DNA of 64,000 nucleotides from Earliella scabrosa (GCA_022605405.1 JABYQQ010000019.1:248001-312000), one strand, 5' to 3'. Positions 13,574-24,903 are shown, counted from the first letter of the stretch. The notes: generated from the letters alone by a model not told the origin. Numbers and translations are program-made.

Positions 13574-14622
13574 TTAATTATTATGCAACTTCCATCTCTA
13601 TTCTGTTGCTGCGTCACAACCGGTACACCATGGAGGTCTGCAAGTTGCTTGTCAGGGTTTAGGCCTATGTGTGTTGTGAGTCATGCACAGCACTATCCTT
13701 GCAGCTTCCCACAGGGCCTGCAGTTTTGACTGGCACGCAGAGTTTCATGCCGTTTATTTGTGAGAATAACAGCCCTCAGTCCTTGAGACAGGCTGACTAC
13801 ACTTTTCCTCCCATTTCTGCTCACACTCACTGGCTAGCACTGAACATTGCACGCCAGATTCCGCAACACGTCTTGTGGTCCCATCTATTATTCACCCTTG
13901 CTGCGTCACCACCCGTACACTGCATTTCACACTTCTCCATGGACTGGAAACCACAACTGCAACCTCAGTACCTGTTCACGTCTGCTTCCACCTCTGTGCA
14001 ATCCACACAGGGCATTGCATCAGCTGTTGCAATCAGTGAGTGAGCCATCTCTGTCTCTGCCCAGCTGACGTGGGGCATCACTAGATCAATGCAGTTAATT
14101 ATTCCCCCACAAACACCATTGCTGGGACAATGCTAGAGCGATGCAATGAATGGATCCATCACACCTGTCTGCATCCATCTCACTTTGGGCATTGCTGAAG
14201 CTGTTGCAGTGAAGACTGAAGTGGGTCAGTAATCCATTGCACTGTGCTAGCAACTACCTGAGTGCGCTGCATGTAGGCAGAAGGCACGAAATGATGAATG
14301 GCACCGTGCTAGCAATCAGCTGAGCCAGCTGCATGGACGTAGATGTGGGTCAGTCATTAACTGCGCTGTGCTAGCAATGACCTGACCAAGCGCCCGTATC
14401 AAACTCCAATAACAAATCATCTGTCCCAATATGGGCAAGTTTATTTTGATTCTATCACACTGAGTTCTCCTTCAAAATATATAGTGCTATATACCGTGTG
14501 ATTCCCACGCCTCAGGGCTACAATTTGGCAAAAACATCAATTTTGAGCACAGCCACTTCACAATTAGTTCATGACCAGTTATAACCGATAACCAGATGGG
14601 AATTTGGTAGACATTGGTGATT
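13574..14622 (-). repeat. Spacer repeat, partial copy S4 (inverted)
   Basis: Reverse complement of S1 positions about 1717 to 669 (position p in S1 corresponds to 15291 minus p here). It runs into reverse-oriented satellite at its right end, mirroring the S3/block C junction. Confidence 0.85.
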
Positions 14623-16764
14623 GATAGAGCGAGCACGATGCATTGATTCGGTGCATAGTGATTATTTGCAGTGACCGTGCGAGACCACGACAATTAATAG
14701 AGCGAGCACGATGCATTGATTTGGTGCAGAGTGATTATTTGCAGTGACCGTGCGAGACCACGGCAAATAATAGAGCGAGCATGATGCATTGATTTGGTGC
14801 ATGGTGATTATTTGCAGTGACCGTGCGAGACCACGACAATTAAGAGAGCAAGCACGGTGATTTGGTGTCTGCCAATTATTCGTGGCGGCCGGGCGAGGCC
14901 ACGGCAATGAATAGAGCGAGCACGATGCATTGATTTGGTGCATAGTGATTATTTGCAGTGACCGTGCGAGGCCACGGCAAATAATAGAGCAAGCACGGTG
15001 ATTTGGTGTCTGCCAATTATTCGTAGCGGCCGGGCCAGGCCACGGCAATTAATAGAGCGAGCACGATGCATTGATTTGGTGCATAGTGACTATTTGCAGT
15101 GACCGTGCGAGGCCACGACAATTAATAGAGCAAGCACGATGCATTGATTTGGTTCATACTGATCATTTGCAGTGACCGTGCAAGGCCACGGCAATTAATT
15201 GAGCAAGCACGGTGATTTGGTGTCTGCCAATTATTCGTAGCGGCCGGGCGAGACCACGGCAATTAATGGAGCGAGCACGATGCATTGATTGGGTGCACAG
15301 TGATTATTTGCAGTGACCGTGCGAGACCACGGCAATTAATAGAGCGAGCACAGTGATTTGGTGTCTGCCAATTATTCGTAGCGGCCGGGCGAGACCACGG
15401 CAATTAATAGAGCGAGCACGATGTATTGATTTGATGCATAGTGATCATTTGCAGTGACCGTGCGAGACCACGGCAATTAATAGAGCGAGGACGATGTATT
15501 GATTTGATGCATAGTGATTATTTGCAGTGACCGTGCGAGGCCACGACAATTAAGTGAGCAAGCACGGTGATTTGGTGTCTGCCAATTATTCGTAGCGGCC
15601 GGGCGAGACCACGGCAATTAATAGAGCGAGCACGATGTATTGATTTGATGCATAGTGATCATTTGCAGTGACCGTGCGAGACCACGGCAATTAATAGAGC
15701 GAGCACGATGTATTGATTTGATGCATAGTGATTATTTGCAGTGACCGTGCGAGGCCACAGCAATTAAGAGAGCAAGCACGGTGATTTGGTGTCTGCCAAT
15801 TATTCGTAGCGGCCGTGCGAGACCACGGCAATTAATAGAGCGAGCACGATGCATTGATTGGGTGCATAGTGATTATTTGCAGTGACCGTGCGAGGCCACG
15901 ACAATTAATTGAGCAAGCACGGTGATTTGGTGTCTGCCAATTATTCGTAGCGGCCGGGCGAGACCACGGCAATTAATAGAGCGAGCACGATGTATTGATT
16001 TGATGCATAGTGATCATTTGCAGTGACCGTGCGAGACCACGGCAATTAATAGAGCGAGGACGATGTATTGATTTGATGCATAGTGATTATTTGCAGTGAC
16101 CGTGCGAGGCCACGACAATTAAGTGAGCAAGCACGGTGATTTGGTGTCTGCCAATTATTCGTAGCGGCCGGGCGAGACCACGGCAATTAATAGAGCGAGC
16201 ACGATGTATTGATTTGATGCATAGTGATCATTTGCAGTGACCGTGCGAGACCACGACAATTAATAGAGCAAGCACGATGCATTGATTTGGTTCATACTGA
16301 TCATTTGCAGTGACCGTGCAAGGCCACGGCAATTAATTGAGCAAGCACGGTGATTTGGTTCCTGCCAATTATTCGTAGCGGCCGGGCGAGACCACGGCAA
16401 ATAATAGAGCGAGCACGATGCATTGATTTGGTGCATAGTGATTATTTGCAGTGACCGTGCGAGGCCACGACAATTAATTGAGCAAGCACGGTGATTTGGT
16501 GTCTGCCAATTATTCGTAGCGGCCGTGCGAGACCACGGCAAATAATAGAGCGAGCACGATGTATTGATTTGATGCATACTGATTATTTGCAGTGACCGTG
16601 CGAGACCACGGCAATTAATAGAGCGAGCATGGTGATTTGGTGTCTGCCAATTATTTGTAGCGGCCGTGCGAGACCATGGCAATTAATAGAGTGGCCACAA
16701 TGTCTTGATTGAGTGCACAGCAATTATCTGTTGCAGCCGTGCGGGACCACGGCAATTCATAGAG
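14623..16764 (-). repeat. Satellite array block D (inverted)
   Basis: About 2.1 kb of the same 73/68-bp monomers but all reverse-complemented (GTGCATAGTGATTATTTGCAGTGACC...). The right junction is the reverse complement of the S1/block B junction, with the GCCGTGCGGGACCACGGC monomer. Confidence 0.9.
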
Positions 16765-18380
16765 CTATTGTGCCCGAGTGCATGGCCCGTGCAGCTCCAC
16801 AAGTCACACCACGCTGGTGTGTGGTGTTGGAGCCCCTTGGTACGTCTGCTCCACCACAGATCTCTGCATTAGTAGAGTAAACTCGCAGACATGGGCTTCT
16901 TCTCAGGGGACTCCAACAATCCCGAGTTCAAGCACTCGACACGCATAGTGCCAGAGGGGAAGGAGAACACCAAAAGATTGCTGCAGGGACCGCTCGGCAC
17001 TCCCAAGTCCAACTTGTGATGACAGGCTGCTGCAGATAGGGTTGACCAATGGTCTCAACGTGAGACAATGTGCAATTGTACAATGTGTAGCAGATACAAC
17101 CACCAATGTTGACTGTGTATGTATGATAGCAACACTGTCCAACAAAACAATCTAAGTATGATACATTTTCTGTGTGCATCTACGCAACATAACTCCAACA
17201 GGATAACCAAGATGCAACTCTGACTACATGGAATAACAAGATAGGAGCCGATAGAGATACATACGGGATATGAGGAGAGCAAGGGCAACAAATCAAAGCT
17301 ATATATACAACATAAACAAGACAAGAGTGGGCCGCAAGGACAACACGAGTGACTCCCAGTGATTGAAGTATGCAACGCAAAAGCAAGATGGAAGCAGGAG
17401 TGGGGGATCAATATAGAGCGGTGATACTATCGATAAGCAACTAAACACGAGGGACCAAGAAAGTTCTGCCAGGATCTGCGGGTCCAACATTGGAACTGAA
17501 CTGGAACAGAACGCGTGAACCTTGCAAACGAGCACAGAGGAGACCAACCAAGAATGTGGTTGCTACATGCAATTCCATGCATACCATATAGCTCCAATCA
17601 CCAACGTGTTGTTCACATCTACTGATCTTTGATGCTCACTCATGATGCAGCTTGCTCAGGTAATTGCTAGCACGGTGTAGTTAATTACTGACCCACATCT
17701 GCCTCCATGCAGCTCGCTCAGCTAATTGCTAGCACGGTGCCATTCATCATTTTGTGCCTTCTTGCCTCCATGCAGCTCGCTCAGTGTGTTGCTAGTACAG
17801 CACGATTAATTATTATGCGACTTCCATCTCTATTCTGTTGCTGCGTCACAACCGGTACACCATGGAGGTCTGCAAGCTGCTTGTCAGGGTTTAGGCCTAT
17901 GTGTGTTGTGAGTCATGCACAGCACTATCCTTGCAGCTTCCCACAGGGCCTGCAGTTTTGACTGGCACGCAGAGTTTCATGCCGTTTATTTGTGAGAATA
18001 ACAGCCCTCAGTCCTTGAGACAGGCTGACTACACTTTTCCTCCCATTTCTGCTCACACTCACTGGCTAGCACTGAACATTGCACGCCAGATTCCGCAACA
18101 CGTCTTGTGGTCCCATCTATTATTCACCCTTGCTGCGTCACCACCCGTACACTGCATTTCACACTTCTCCATGGACTGGAAACCACAACTGCAACCTCAG
18201 TACCTGTTCACGTCTGCTTCCACCTCTGTGCAATCCACACAGGGCATTGCATCAGCTGTTGCAATCAGTGAGTGAGCCATCTCTGTCTCTGCCCAGCTGA
18301 CGTGGGGCATCACTAGATCAATGCAGTTAATTATTCCCCCACAAACACCATTGCTGGGACAATGCTAGAGCGATGCAATG
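16765..18380 (-). repeat. Spacer repeat, copy S5 (inverted, truncated)
   Basis: Reverse complement of S1 positions about 2759 to 1143 (p corresponds to 19523 minus p). The match breaks off after ...GAGCGATGCAATG at 18380, where GC-rich sequence of the neighbouring transposon region begins. The missing part of the spacer was not found further right in this window. Confidence 0.85.
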
Positions 18381-18453
18381 CACATGGTAGCGCCAGTATA
18401 TATAAGGTTTCCTCACCACCCGGGCTTGACAGATACGCGCGTCTGCTGGCCAG

Positions 18454-19056
18454 CCGGCCCCGCCCGGGCGCTCTCAATGGCCACAATCTCAACGCCGGCC
18501 GGAGCCCCCCTCTGTAACCCACCATTGATGCTCTATGGGCGATGCTATCGTCTCTAATCACATTATAAACAACATGTATTCCCCATGTAAGCCCGTAGCA
18601 TCCTCCAATTGATGCAGTTGTCATGTCTCTCGGGGTCCCTACTGCTCGACCGGCTTGGACAAAGGGCTCCACTGCCCATGCTCATGCGAGCCCTTCACCG
18701 ACGGACAGTTTCGATCACTTACTGCGTTCAAGCGTACAGGTGCCTTGTGACCACTGGGACTTACCTCGTGCCGTCCTCATCCTTACACCGTTGGCATCAG
18801 TAGACCCCACTGCTGCTATTGCAGTGCCACTCACCTATTATTCATGACCCTATCACATAGCCTAAGATTCCTCCATACAGTCCACCGCCACAGCTCTCTC
18901 AAACCCATGTATGAAGTCGAATCAACAATTGTGCACGCAGAGTGCCTTCCACGCCACTCCTACTTCTCCCACCCTCGGCCGGCCTAGTCACTGCAGTCAT
19001 GCAAATCGCCGGCCGGCCTACTTGCTGCCAGCATGGAGAAGCCCGGCCGGGCTTCT
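18454..19056. repeat. Left cluster of CCGGCCGG motifs
   Basis: GGCCGG-type palindromes at about 18454, 18494, 18976, 19008 and 19039. The last is an 18-bp perfect palindrome, GAAGCCCGGCCGGGCTTC (19039-19056). A matching cluster sits at the other end of the proposed transposon, so subterminal transposase-binding repeats are a reasonable reading. The 18381-19214 stretch has no credible gene; a TATATATAAGG at about 18397 is the only promoter-like sequence. Confidence 0.5.
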
Positions 19057-19214
19057 CATGTAGGTCAGTCATAGGCTTCGACTGTCTCCATTGAATGTAT
19101 CTCTTCATCACCATTATGCTTGCTCCTGTTAAAACAGATGTACCCGGCACACGTCGACTGATCCCCGCTCGTTGCAAACACCGATCTCTCGCATACTGCC
19201 GAGATACATTCGTC

Positions 19215-20239
19215 TCATACTCTATCGCCCTCCCCTACATTCCCTTCTCCAGATCCGGACGCTGCGAACAACATTCGGTTGTAATCTAACCAATGCCTTG
19301 CGATCGTCTGCGCTCGCATTCCCGGCATGCGCCCCACCGTCTGTCGGAGCTCCGCAAGTGTTTCGCGTTCTTCGGCCAGCTCGCTGAGTAGCGTTTGCGA
19401 GAGGCTCAGAGCCTGGAGGGCATGGTCGCGCGCCGCTTTCCCTGCGGTCTCATCCAAGACGAGCGGTGAGAGTCGGTGGTTGTCCAATGGGGAGGGTGAC
19501 CGCTCGCTGTTGAGTTGGGTGAACAAGAGCCTTCGAGCCGGATCGGGTTCGGTTCGAGGTGTGTCTCCGGATGCCGCTGCGGACGGATGGACGGCGCGCG
19601 GCGTCCACTCTCCGACTGGTCCTGGGCTGGGCAACCCTGCGAAGCGGTCGGGCGTGCGAGGCAAATCCGCGACACGCGGTGGTGGAGATGTGTGCTCGCG
19701 GTCCAACCCGCCGTCCGGAATCGTATCCTCGACTACAACTTCGCCCACCGGGCCAATTGGGGGTGATGCGCCTCGGCTGCCGGCGACTGGTAGCACGGTC
19801 CAGGATGGCTCGGGCTCGACTCGTGGCGGATTTCGCGAGGATCTGGCAGGCAGCGTCGCCTCGCGCGTCAGCTCCAGGCGGGACAGATCTGCGGCGCAAT
19901 CCAACGTCGGACTGTGCTGCATCCCGCCTTCGGACGGCGGCCTCTGTTCGCCAACGGGCAGACTTGGGGACAGGGCAGACGGCGTCGGGGAGTGGATCCG
20001 CACCCGCCGCGGCCGCTGTTCTGTCACCTCTGCGGCTTCCAGTAAGTCTGTTCCTCGATAATCAGCGTCCGTCAGTTGAATTCGGAAGGTGCGGGCAGAC
20101 CTTCCGGTCGCTCTTGTGCTACTCGTGGCGCTCGGACACTCCGACTGCGTTTGCGCGGGATCTCGCGGGATTGCTGCCCAAACTCCTAATTCAGCAATAA
20201 TCGGGCCGACGTCGTGACTGCATGTACCTGGTCTGACAT
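19215..20239 (-). CDS. Hypothetical 311-aa protein, KDZ-element cargo
   Basis: Function unknown. Model: exons 20239-20228, 20185-20101 and 20053-19215 (introns of 42 and 47 bp; total 312 codons with stop). The first 12-nt exon is the least certain part. The N-terminus is basic (Arg/Lys/Ser-rich near residues 10-20). The middle is long, low in complexity and rich in Pro, Ser, Arg and Glu, so probably disordered. The last 80 residues are helical with heptad-like Leu spacing (ALSLSQTLLSELAEERE), a likely coiled coil. It is divergent from the Zn2Cys6 gene at 20378 with 138 bp between the two starts, suggesting a shared promoter. Long open frames on the opposite strand here are shadows. Confidence 0.6.
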
Positions 20240-20377
20240 GGTTTGAGGTGAGGTGCGCGCCGCCGACTGGCCAGTTTGCACCGCCCGGCACCCGAGCGCT
20301 CGAAATTTTCCGATGGGCGCCTAATGTCGGAAAGTCGCTCTCTCTCCGCCCCTTCATCTGCATACAATCCGCACACC
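20240..20377. promoter_or_regulatory. Bidirectional promoter region, 138 bp
   Basis: The only non-coding DNA between two divergent starts (20239 minus, 20378 plus). No clear TATA box. Inferred from gene arrangement only. Confidence 0.4.
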
Positions 20378-20916
20378 ATGGCAGCCGCACCAACTCCTGC
20401 ACACATCGAGGCCGCTTCCGAATACTTCAGCCAAATTTATCACGCCCTTCCCACGCGACCCCCTGCGAATTCCCTGGCTCGCCGCAGCTGGGATCTTCAC
20501 TTCACCCAATGCTGCAAGAACCTCGCCAAAGTTCTCGCCGCTGCCCCCTTCCGCGAGCTTCCCGCGCTCGCGATTGGTACGATCTGGGCGTATAATGATC
20601 ATTACTATAGCGGGACAGCCGTTGTCGACGCGGACGCGATTCTGCCGGCTGAGGATGGCACCCACCCCGCCCTGGATCCCTCCAATAACCGTCGCCTCCG
20701 CTACCTTCCCAACGAGACAGGCCCCGTGCGAGTTCTACCGCCCAAACAAATGCGGAGCACCTGGTGGGAGAGCGTCGGTGCGTGACGTTGAAGCTCGAGC
20801 ATAACCGCGCGGCTCACATGCGCATAGCCTCGGAAGAACAAGTCGCGGGAGAAGCGGAGGGCGGCGAGTTAGCTGAAGAGGATGCAGACCCGGCTCTGGT
20901 GGACGGAGAGTTAATC

Positions 20917-20920
20917 TCGG
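20917..20920. other. Target-site duplication TCGG, left copy
   Basis: TCGG immediately before the TGTTG start of the 5' LTR; repeated at 34177-34180 after the 3' LTR. It lies in exon 2 of the Zn2Cys6 gene. Four-base duplications are less usual than five-base ones for gypsy elements but do occur. Confidence 0.8.
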
Positions 20921-21925
20921 TGTTGTGCACCTGCACCGGCCATGCCCCGATTTCGTCGACCCGCGCTCTGCGACGCGCCCTCGCGCGAGCCCTTCGCGCG
21001 ACCTTCCCGCGGACGGCAGCCGCGCCCCACCAGCCTTCCGACTGCGCGCGGTCCTACCACACGAAAACACGCGCGACTTCGAGGCCCCTTCATTTCCCCG
21101 ACGGTCCGGTCGGAGCTCCGCAACGCGAGGGACGAGGCAGTCTCGGACGCACGTTCCGCGAGCCAAGGATGCGGAAGAACATCGCGCGCGGGGGCCGCGA
21201 GCGCGGCATTCGACCGAGTCATGCGAAGCTGGCCACTCACGAGCTTGCGAGCTATCGCGACCGACGGACGAGACTTGGGAGCGCGAGGACGCGATCGTGC
21301 GGAGGGACGTGCCGAGGATCGAGGGCACAGCCACCGTCCGGTAGCCTCGAGGCTGATTCGTCGAGAGGCGAGATTGCGATCGAAGACCGCGTTTGAGGGT
21401 GACGGGACGGGGATGTGGCGAAGGCACGCGCAGTTGGGAGAGGATCAGGCGGACGGTGCGGGCGGTGGAAGGGTTGATACGAGAAGTTTTTCGGTTGTCG
21501 CGTTCCGGAGTTGCGGACGGTCGCAGGACCGTGTAGTTAGAGTAGTGCGAGGGCAGGAGAGGCAGCGAATCGAATCCCCCACCCATCGAGACTCTGCGAA
21601 TACGTCTGCGTTTGCGTCTGCGTTTGCGTCTGCGACAGCGACTTGCGTTTGCGCCTGCGATTTGCGTTCTTCCCGTCTCGAGACACCGTCCTGCGGGCTC
21701 CCTCCGCAGAGCTTGAGTTAGCCACACCCTTTCGAGCTCTCTTCCATAGTCTTCCCCCGCGGTCTCTGCGATCCTTCGCAAGAGCCTTTCGAGAGTCGAC
21801 TCCGCGTCCGCGTCCTGCGAACCCGGGAACCAGATCCCCTACCTCGCACCACCTTCTCGAGTTCTTGGTTTCTTAGTGTGGTTTAGTTGTTTCTTTCCGC
21901 ACACAGAGCCGGAGCACACCCATCA
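20921..21925 (+). repeat. 5' LTR of the 13.3-kb gypsy element
   Basis: Begins TGTTGTGCACCTG and ends CACACCCATCA; same sequence at 33172-34176 (offset 12251). Contains a short tandem run of TCTGCGTTTGCG units at about 21605-21640. From about 21416 to the gag ATG at 22321 there is no ATG in any frame, suggesting transcription starts within this LTR. Open frames inside it are fortuitous. Confidence 0.95.
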
Positions 21926-21928
21926 TTC

Positions 21929-21946
21929 TGGAGCCCACCGCGAGGG
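21929..21946 (+). other. Primer-binding site candidate
   Basis: TGGAGCCCACCGCGAGGG starts three bases after the LTR CA. TGG is the expected complement of a tRNA CCA tail. The tRNA used cannot be named from sequence alone; the complement would need an acceptor stem reading GGTGGGC and a U discriminator. Confidence 0.5.
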
Positions 21947-22320
21947 GGAGTAAATCTGCCACCGCCGGTAACAGGTCCCTAGACGATTCCCTCGACATCT
22001 ACATCGAAAGGACGGCCGCTGCCCTCCGACAATTTCGCGAAGAACTCGACGCGGAATTAACCCCCATCGAAGACTCCGACGCAGGCTCACCGCCCCGCGG
22101 AAGTCAGCTGGAGGTCCCCCGCACACCTAGAACGCGGATCGATTTAGACATCTTCGGTTCGTCCCCTCTTACCGATCTCGAGGACTCTCCCCGCGATTCG
22201 TTCCATACCCCTCTCCGCGAAATCCTTCCGCGAGCAAACCCGCGAACCCAATCTCCACCCCCTTTCCCTATCCCGCCCCCTATCCCTTTCAATCCACTTC
22301 CTATCGCAACTGCGCCACCC

Positions 22321-24903
22321 ATGGCTTCTACCGGATTCGACAAGCTGCCCCTGAAGCGAAGCAAGGAGGCTCCGCGGTACGATCCGTCTTCGCGAGATGC
22401 CGTCGCGGAGTACTTCGAGGAACTCGAGCGCCTACTCGCGCGCGAGGGTGTGACATCCGAAGAAGAGAAGAAAAAGGCCGCGCTCCTCTACGTGCCTATC
22501 GACGTCGCGAAAACCTGGAAGGTCTTGCAGACGTTCACGAACAAGGGACCTACCGACACCTACGAGAAGTTCCGCGACGAAGTCTTGGGGTTCTACGTCG
22601 GGTCGGACTCTAGTCACGTCTGGTCACGGGCACAGCTTAACAAGTTAGTCAACGACACCCGCGAGAAGGGAATTCACACTCTCGAGGAATACTCCGAGTT
22701 CTACCGGAAGTTCTATCCTATGTTCCGATACCTTTCGACGAAGCCGCGACCCGGCATCGCAGAGGATGACGCTGCAGCCGCGCTCCTCAGCCTTGTCCCG
22801 CCCGAGAAGGCCGCAGCCGTTAGCGCTCGTCTTGCGAACAAGGTCCCCGACAAGCACCCGAGCGACCCCTTTTCCGTCGCGGAAGTGCACGAGGCTATGA
22901 CCTATTGCCTCGAAGACCAAGGCCCTTTCGGCGTACTCCTTCAGGGCTCCGACCATCGGTTTCGGTCCGGCGCGGGGTCGTCTCTCTTAGGCACTTCGGC
23001 GTTCGCGACCCAGAGCGCGCAGACGCCCGCGCGCGAAGTCAAGCAGGAGCCGGCTTTGGAGTCCTTCAAGCAAGAGATGCTGAGCGCGATGACGGAGACC
23101 TTTCGTACCCTGTTCCGCAATGAGAACGGAGGACAGCGAGGGTTCCCGCGCGACGACGCGCCGCGAGGAGGAGGCTGGCAGCGGAACGACATACCGCGAG
23201 GACCCCCTGCGAACGTCCGGCTGAGCAATGCGGGACTGGGCTTCGCAGGCGAGGACCAAAACTGTTTCTACTGCGGGACCGCTGGGTGCCACTCTAAGAC
23301 CTGCCCGGCGGCTCGCGAAGATCTCGCGAACGGTCTCATCGAACGCGGCGATGGAGGACGTATCTTCCTTCCGAAAGGCACCTTCGTCCCTCGGAACCTT
23401 CCCGGGACTTGCATGCGCGAGCGCGTTCTAGTCTGGCACGACCTCAATCCCGGCAAGAAGAACCCTACCCAAGTCGGCCACATGATGCTAGTCGTCGAGC
23501 CCGAAGAAGACCCGTACTACGCCGGCGCGAAGGAGAGCGAGAGCACGATCGAGGAGGAACTCGCAGTCTTGATGCAGCGCGCGGGCGAGCTCAAGAGTCA
23601 GCTGGAGCTCGAGAAGCAGAAGCGCAAGGTCCGGTTCGACGGAGTCGAGATCACGACGCGTCCGAAGAAGCACACGCGGGAGGAGTCTGAGAAGGATCGC
23701 GAGCAGCCGCGGAAGCGCGATGCGCCACCGCACCTGTCAGACCGGGCGGAGGCTAAGCAGCGGGTCGCGCGGGATGAAGGCCCTTCTCGCGACAAGGACG
23801 ACGAGAACATCCCGATCCACCCGTACTCGAAGACGCGACCCCCAGTCACAGCTGAGCCTATCGCGCGCGACTTCGCCTTCGGGAACCACAGGCGCGCGAA
23901 CAGCGCGACCGACACTCCTTCGCGAACCGAGCCCGCGTACCGTCACACCGCCGCGATCGTAGACCCCAACGCGGAGAAGCGAGTCTTTCAGAGGAGCTTC
24001 GGCGAAGCGCAGTCGGTCACCATGACCCCGGTCGAGCTCTTGAGCGTGTCTCCGGGGATCCGGAAGATGCTGAACGACGCGACATCTTCGCGGCGGTTCG
24101 CGATTCGCGCCGCGCGGGAGAAGGCTGCGGGAGAGGACGAAGAAGACGAGGGAGATGAGAGGACGAAGAAGAAGGGCGAGGATAAGGGGAAGGGACGGAC
24201 GTACAAGACGTTCGTGCAGGACTGTCCGGAGGAGGACGAGCCGACGGTGTGGACGCACAGCGGGGATGAAGCGGAGACCTTCAAGCTTTCGCGGGAGAAG
24301 AAGGCGTCCCAGACGGTCGAAGAGGCGGAGTCGGATGATGAAGACGAGGAGCTACCCCGCGGGATGTACCGCGTACGCCGCGGAACGTTTTCGCGCGATG
24401 AGGACGAGGACGTCGGACCTGACATCGTCGTCGGGGATAAGACTCACAAGTTGAGGTCTATCTTCGCGCATGTCAACAACTCGGACGTCCCGACCGAATG
24501 CGTTCTCGACCCGGGCTCGCAGATTGTCGCGATCAGCGAGGCGAAGTGCTTCGAGCTCAAGATCCCTTACGACCCGTCCTCTAGTCTGCGGATGGTCAGC
24601 GCGAACGGCACAGTCGACCCTACGCTCGGTCTCGCGAGGAACGTCGCAGTCGAACTCGGCCCCGGAGTCGTCGTCTACCTACAGATGCACGTCGTGCGGA
24701 ACGCCTCTTACGACGTCCTCCTCGGTCGACCCTTCGACGTCTTAGTCTCCGGCACCGTAGTCAATAAGCCAGACGGTCGTCAGACGATCACCGTTCGTTG
24801 TCCGAACTCGCGCCGCGAGCTCACCCTACCGACGTATGCGCGAGGCGAAGGCCCGAAACAATCGCAGACGTCGCGCGCGGGTTTTCGGACTTCGATGATC
24901 TGA
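22321..24903 (+). CDS. gag: Gag-protease polyprotein of the 13.3-kb gypsy element
   Basis: 860 codons from the first ATG after the leader. The N-terminal 200 residues are helical and capsid-like. A cysteine knuckle C-x2-C-x5-H-x3-C lies at residues 315-328 (CFYC...HSKTC), differing from the usual C-x2-C-x4-H-x4-C spacing. A long charged Lys/Glu/Arg-rich region follows. A retroviral-type aspartic protease lies near residue 730 with the active-site motif LDPGSQIVAI, so DPGS replaces the usual DSG or DTG. The frame stays open upstream of the ATG through the leader (from 21877) without another ATG; that stretch reads like coding sequence. Gag ends 18 nt after a heptanucleotide that can send ribosomes into pol. 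Confidence 0.88.
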   Translation: MASTGFDKLPLKRSKEAPRYDPSSRDAVAEYFEELERLLAREGVTSEEEKKKAALLYVPIDVAKTWKVLQTFTNKGPTDTYEKFRDEVLGFYVGSDSSHVWSRAQLNKLVNDTREKGIHTLEEYSEFYRKFYPMFRYLSTKPRPGIAEDDAAAALLSLVPPEKAAAVSARLANKVPDKHPSDPFSVAEVHEAMTYCLEDQGPFGVLLQGSDHRFRSGAGSSLLGTSAFATQSAQTPAREVKQEPALESFKQEMLSAMTETFRTLFRNENGGQRGFPRDDAPRGGGWQRNDIPRGPPANVRLSNAGLGFAGEDQNCFYCGTAGCHSKTCPAAREDLANGLIERGDGGRIFLPKGTFVPRNLPGTCMRERVLVWHDLNPGKKNPTQVGHMMLVVEPEEDPYYAGAKESESTIEEELAVLMQRAGELKSQLELEKQKRKVRFDGVEITTRPKKHTREESEKDREQPRKRDAPPHLSDRAEAKQRVARDEGPSRDKDDENIPIHPYSKTRPPVTAEPIARDFAFGNHRRANSATDTPSRTEPAYRHTAAIVDPNAEKRVFQRSFGEAQSVTMTPVELLSVSPGIRKMLNDATSSRRFAIRAAREKAAGEDEEDEGDERTKKKGEDKGKGRTYKTFVQDCPEEDEPTVWTHSGDEAETFKLSREKKASQTVEEAESDDEDEELPRGMYRVRRGTFSRDEDEDVGPDIVVGDKTHKLRSIFAHVNNSDVPTECVLDPGSQIVAISEAKCFELKIPYDPSSSLRMVSANGTVDPTLGLARNVAVELGPGVVVYLQMHVVRNASYDVLLGRPFDVLVSGTVVNKPDGRQTITVRCPNSRRELTLPTYARGEGPKQSQTSRAGFRTSMI
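24879..24885 (+). promoter_or_regulatory. Predicted -1 ribosomal frameshift site GGGTTTT
   Basis: The heptamer is in the correct phase in gag (G GGT TTT). It lies within the 106-nt overlap of the gag and pol frames, 15 nt before the gag TGA. Pol is in the -1 frame and has no ATG of its own here. Close to the GGGUUUA site of yeast L-A virus. A downstream RNA structure was not modelled. Confidence 0.65.

Noticed and set aside
19327..20061. 244-codon plus-strand open frame opposite the 311-aa gene
   Set aside because: High-GC shadow of the minus-strand exon; the minus-strand reading has splice signals, a divergent partner and a coiled-coil end, while the plus reading is Arg/Ser/Gly noise.
20735..21781. 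Long minus- and plus-strand frames (348, 259, 210 codons) in the LTR, repeated at 32923-34032
   Set aside because: They lie within LTR sequence, overlap in most frames and are Arg/Ser/Ala-rich; typical GC-rich artefacts. The duplication is explained by the second LTR.
24155..24454. Overlapping frames on both strands within gag-pro and pol
   Set aside because: Shadows of the gag-pro and pol frames, whose domains are recognisable.
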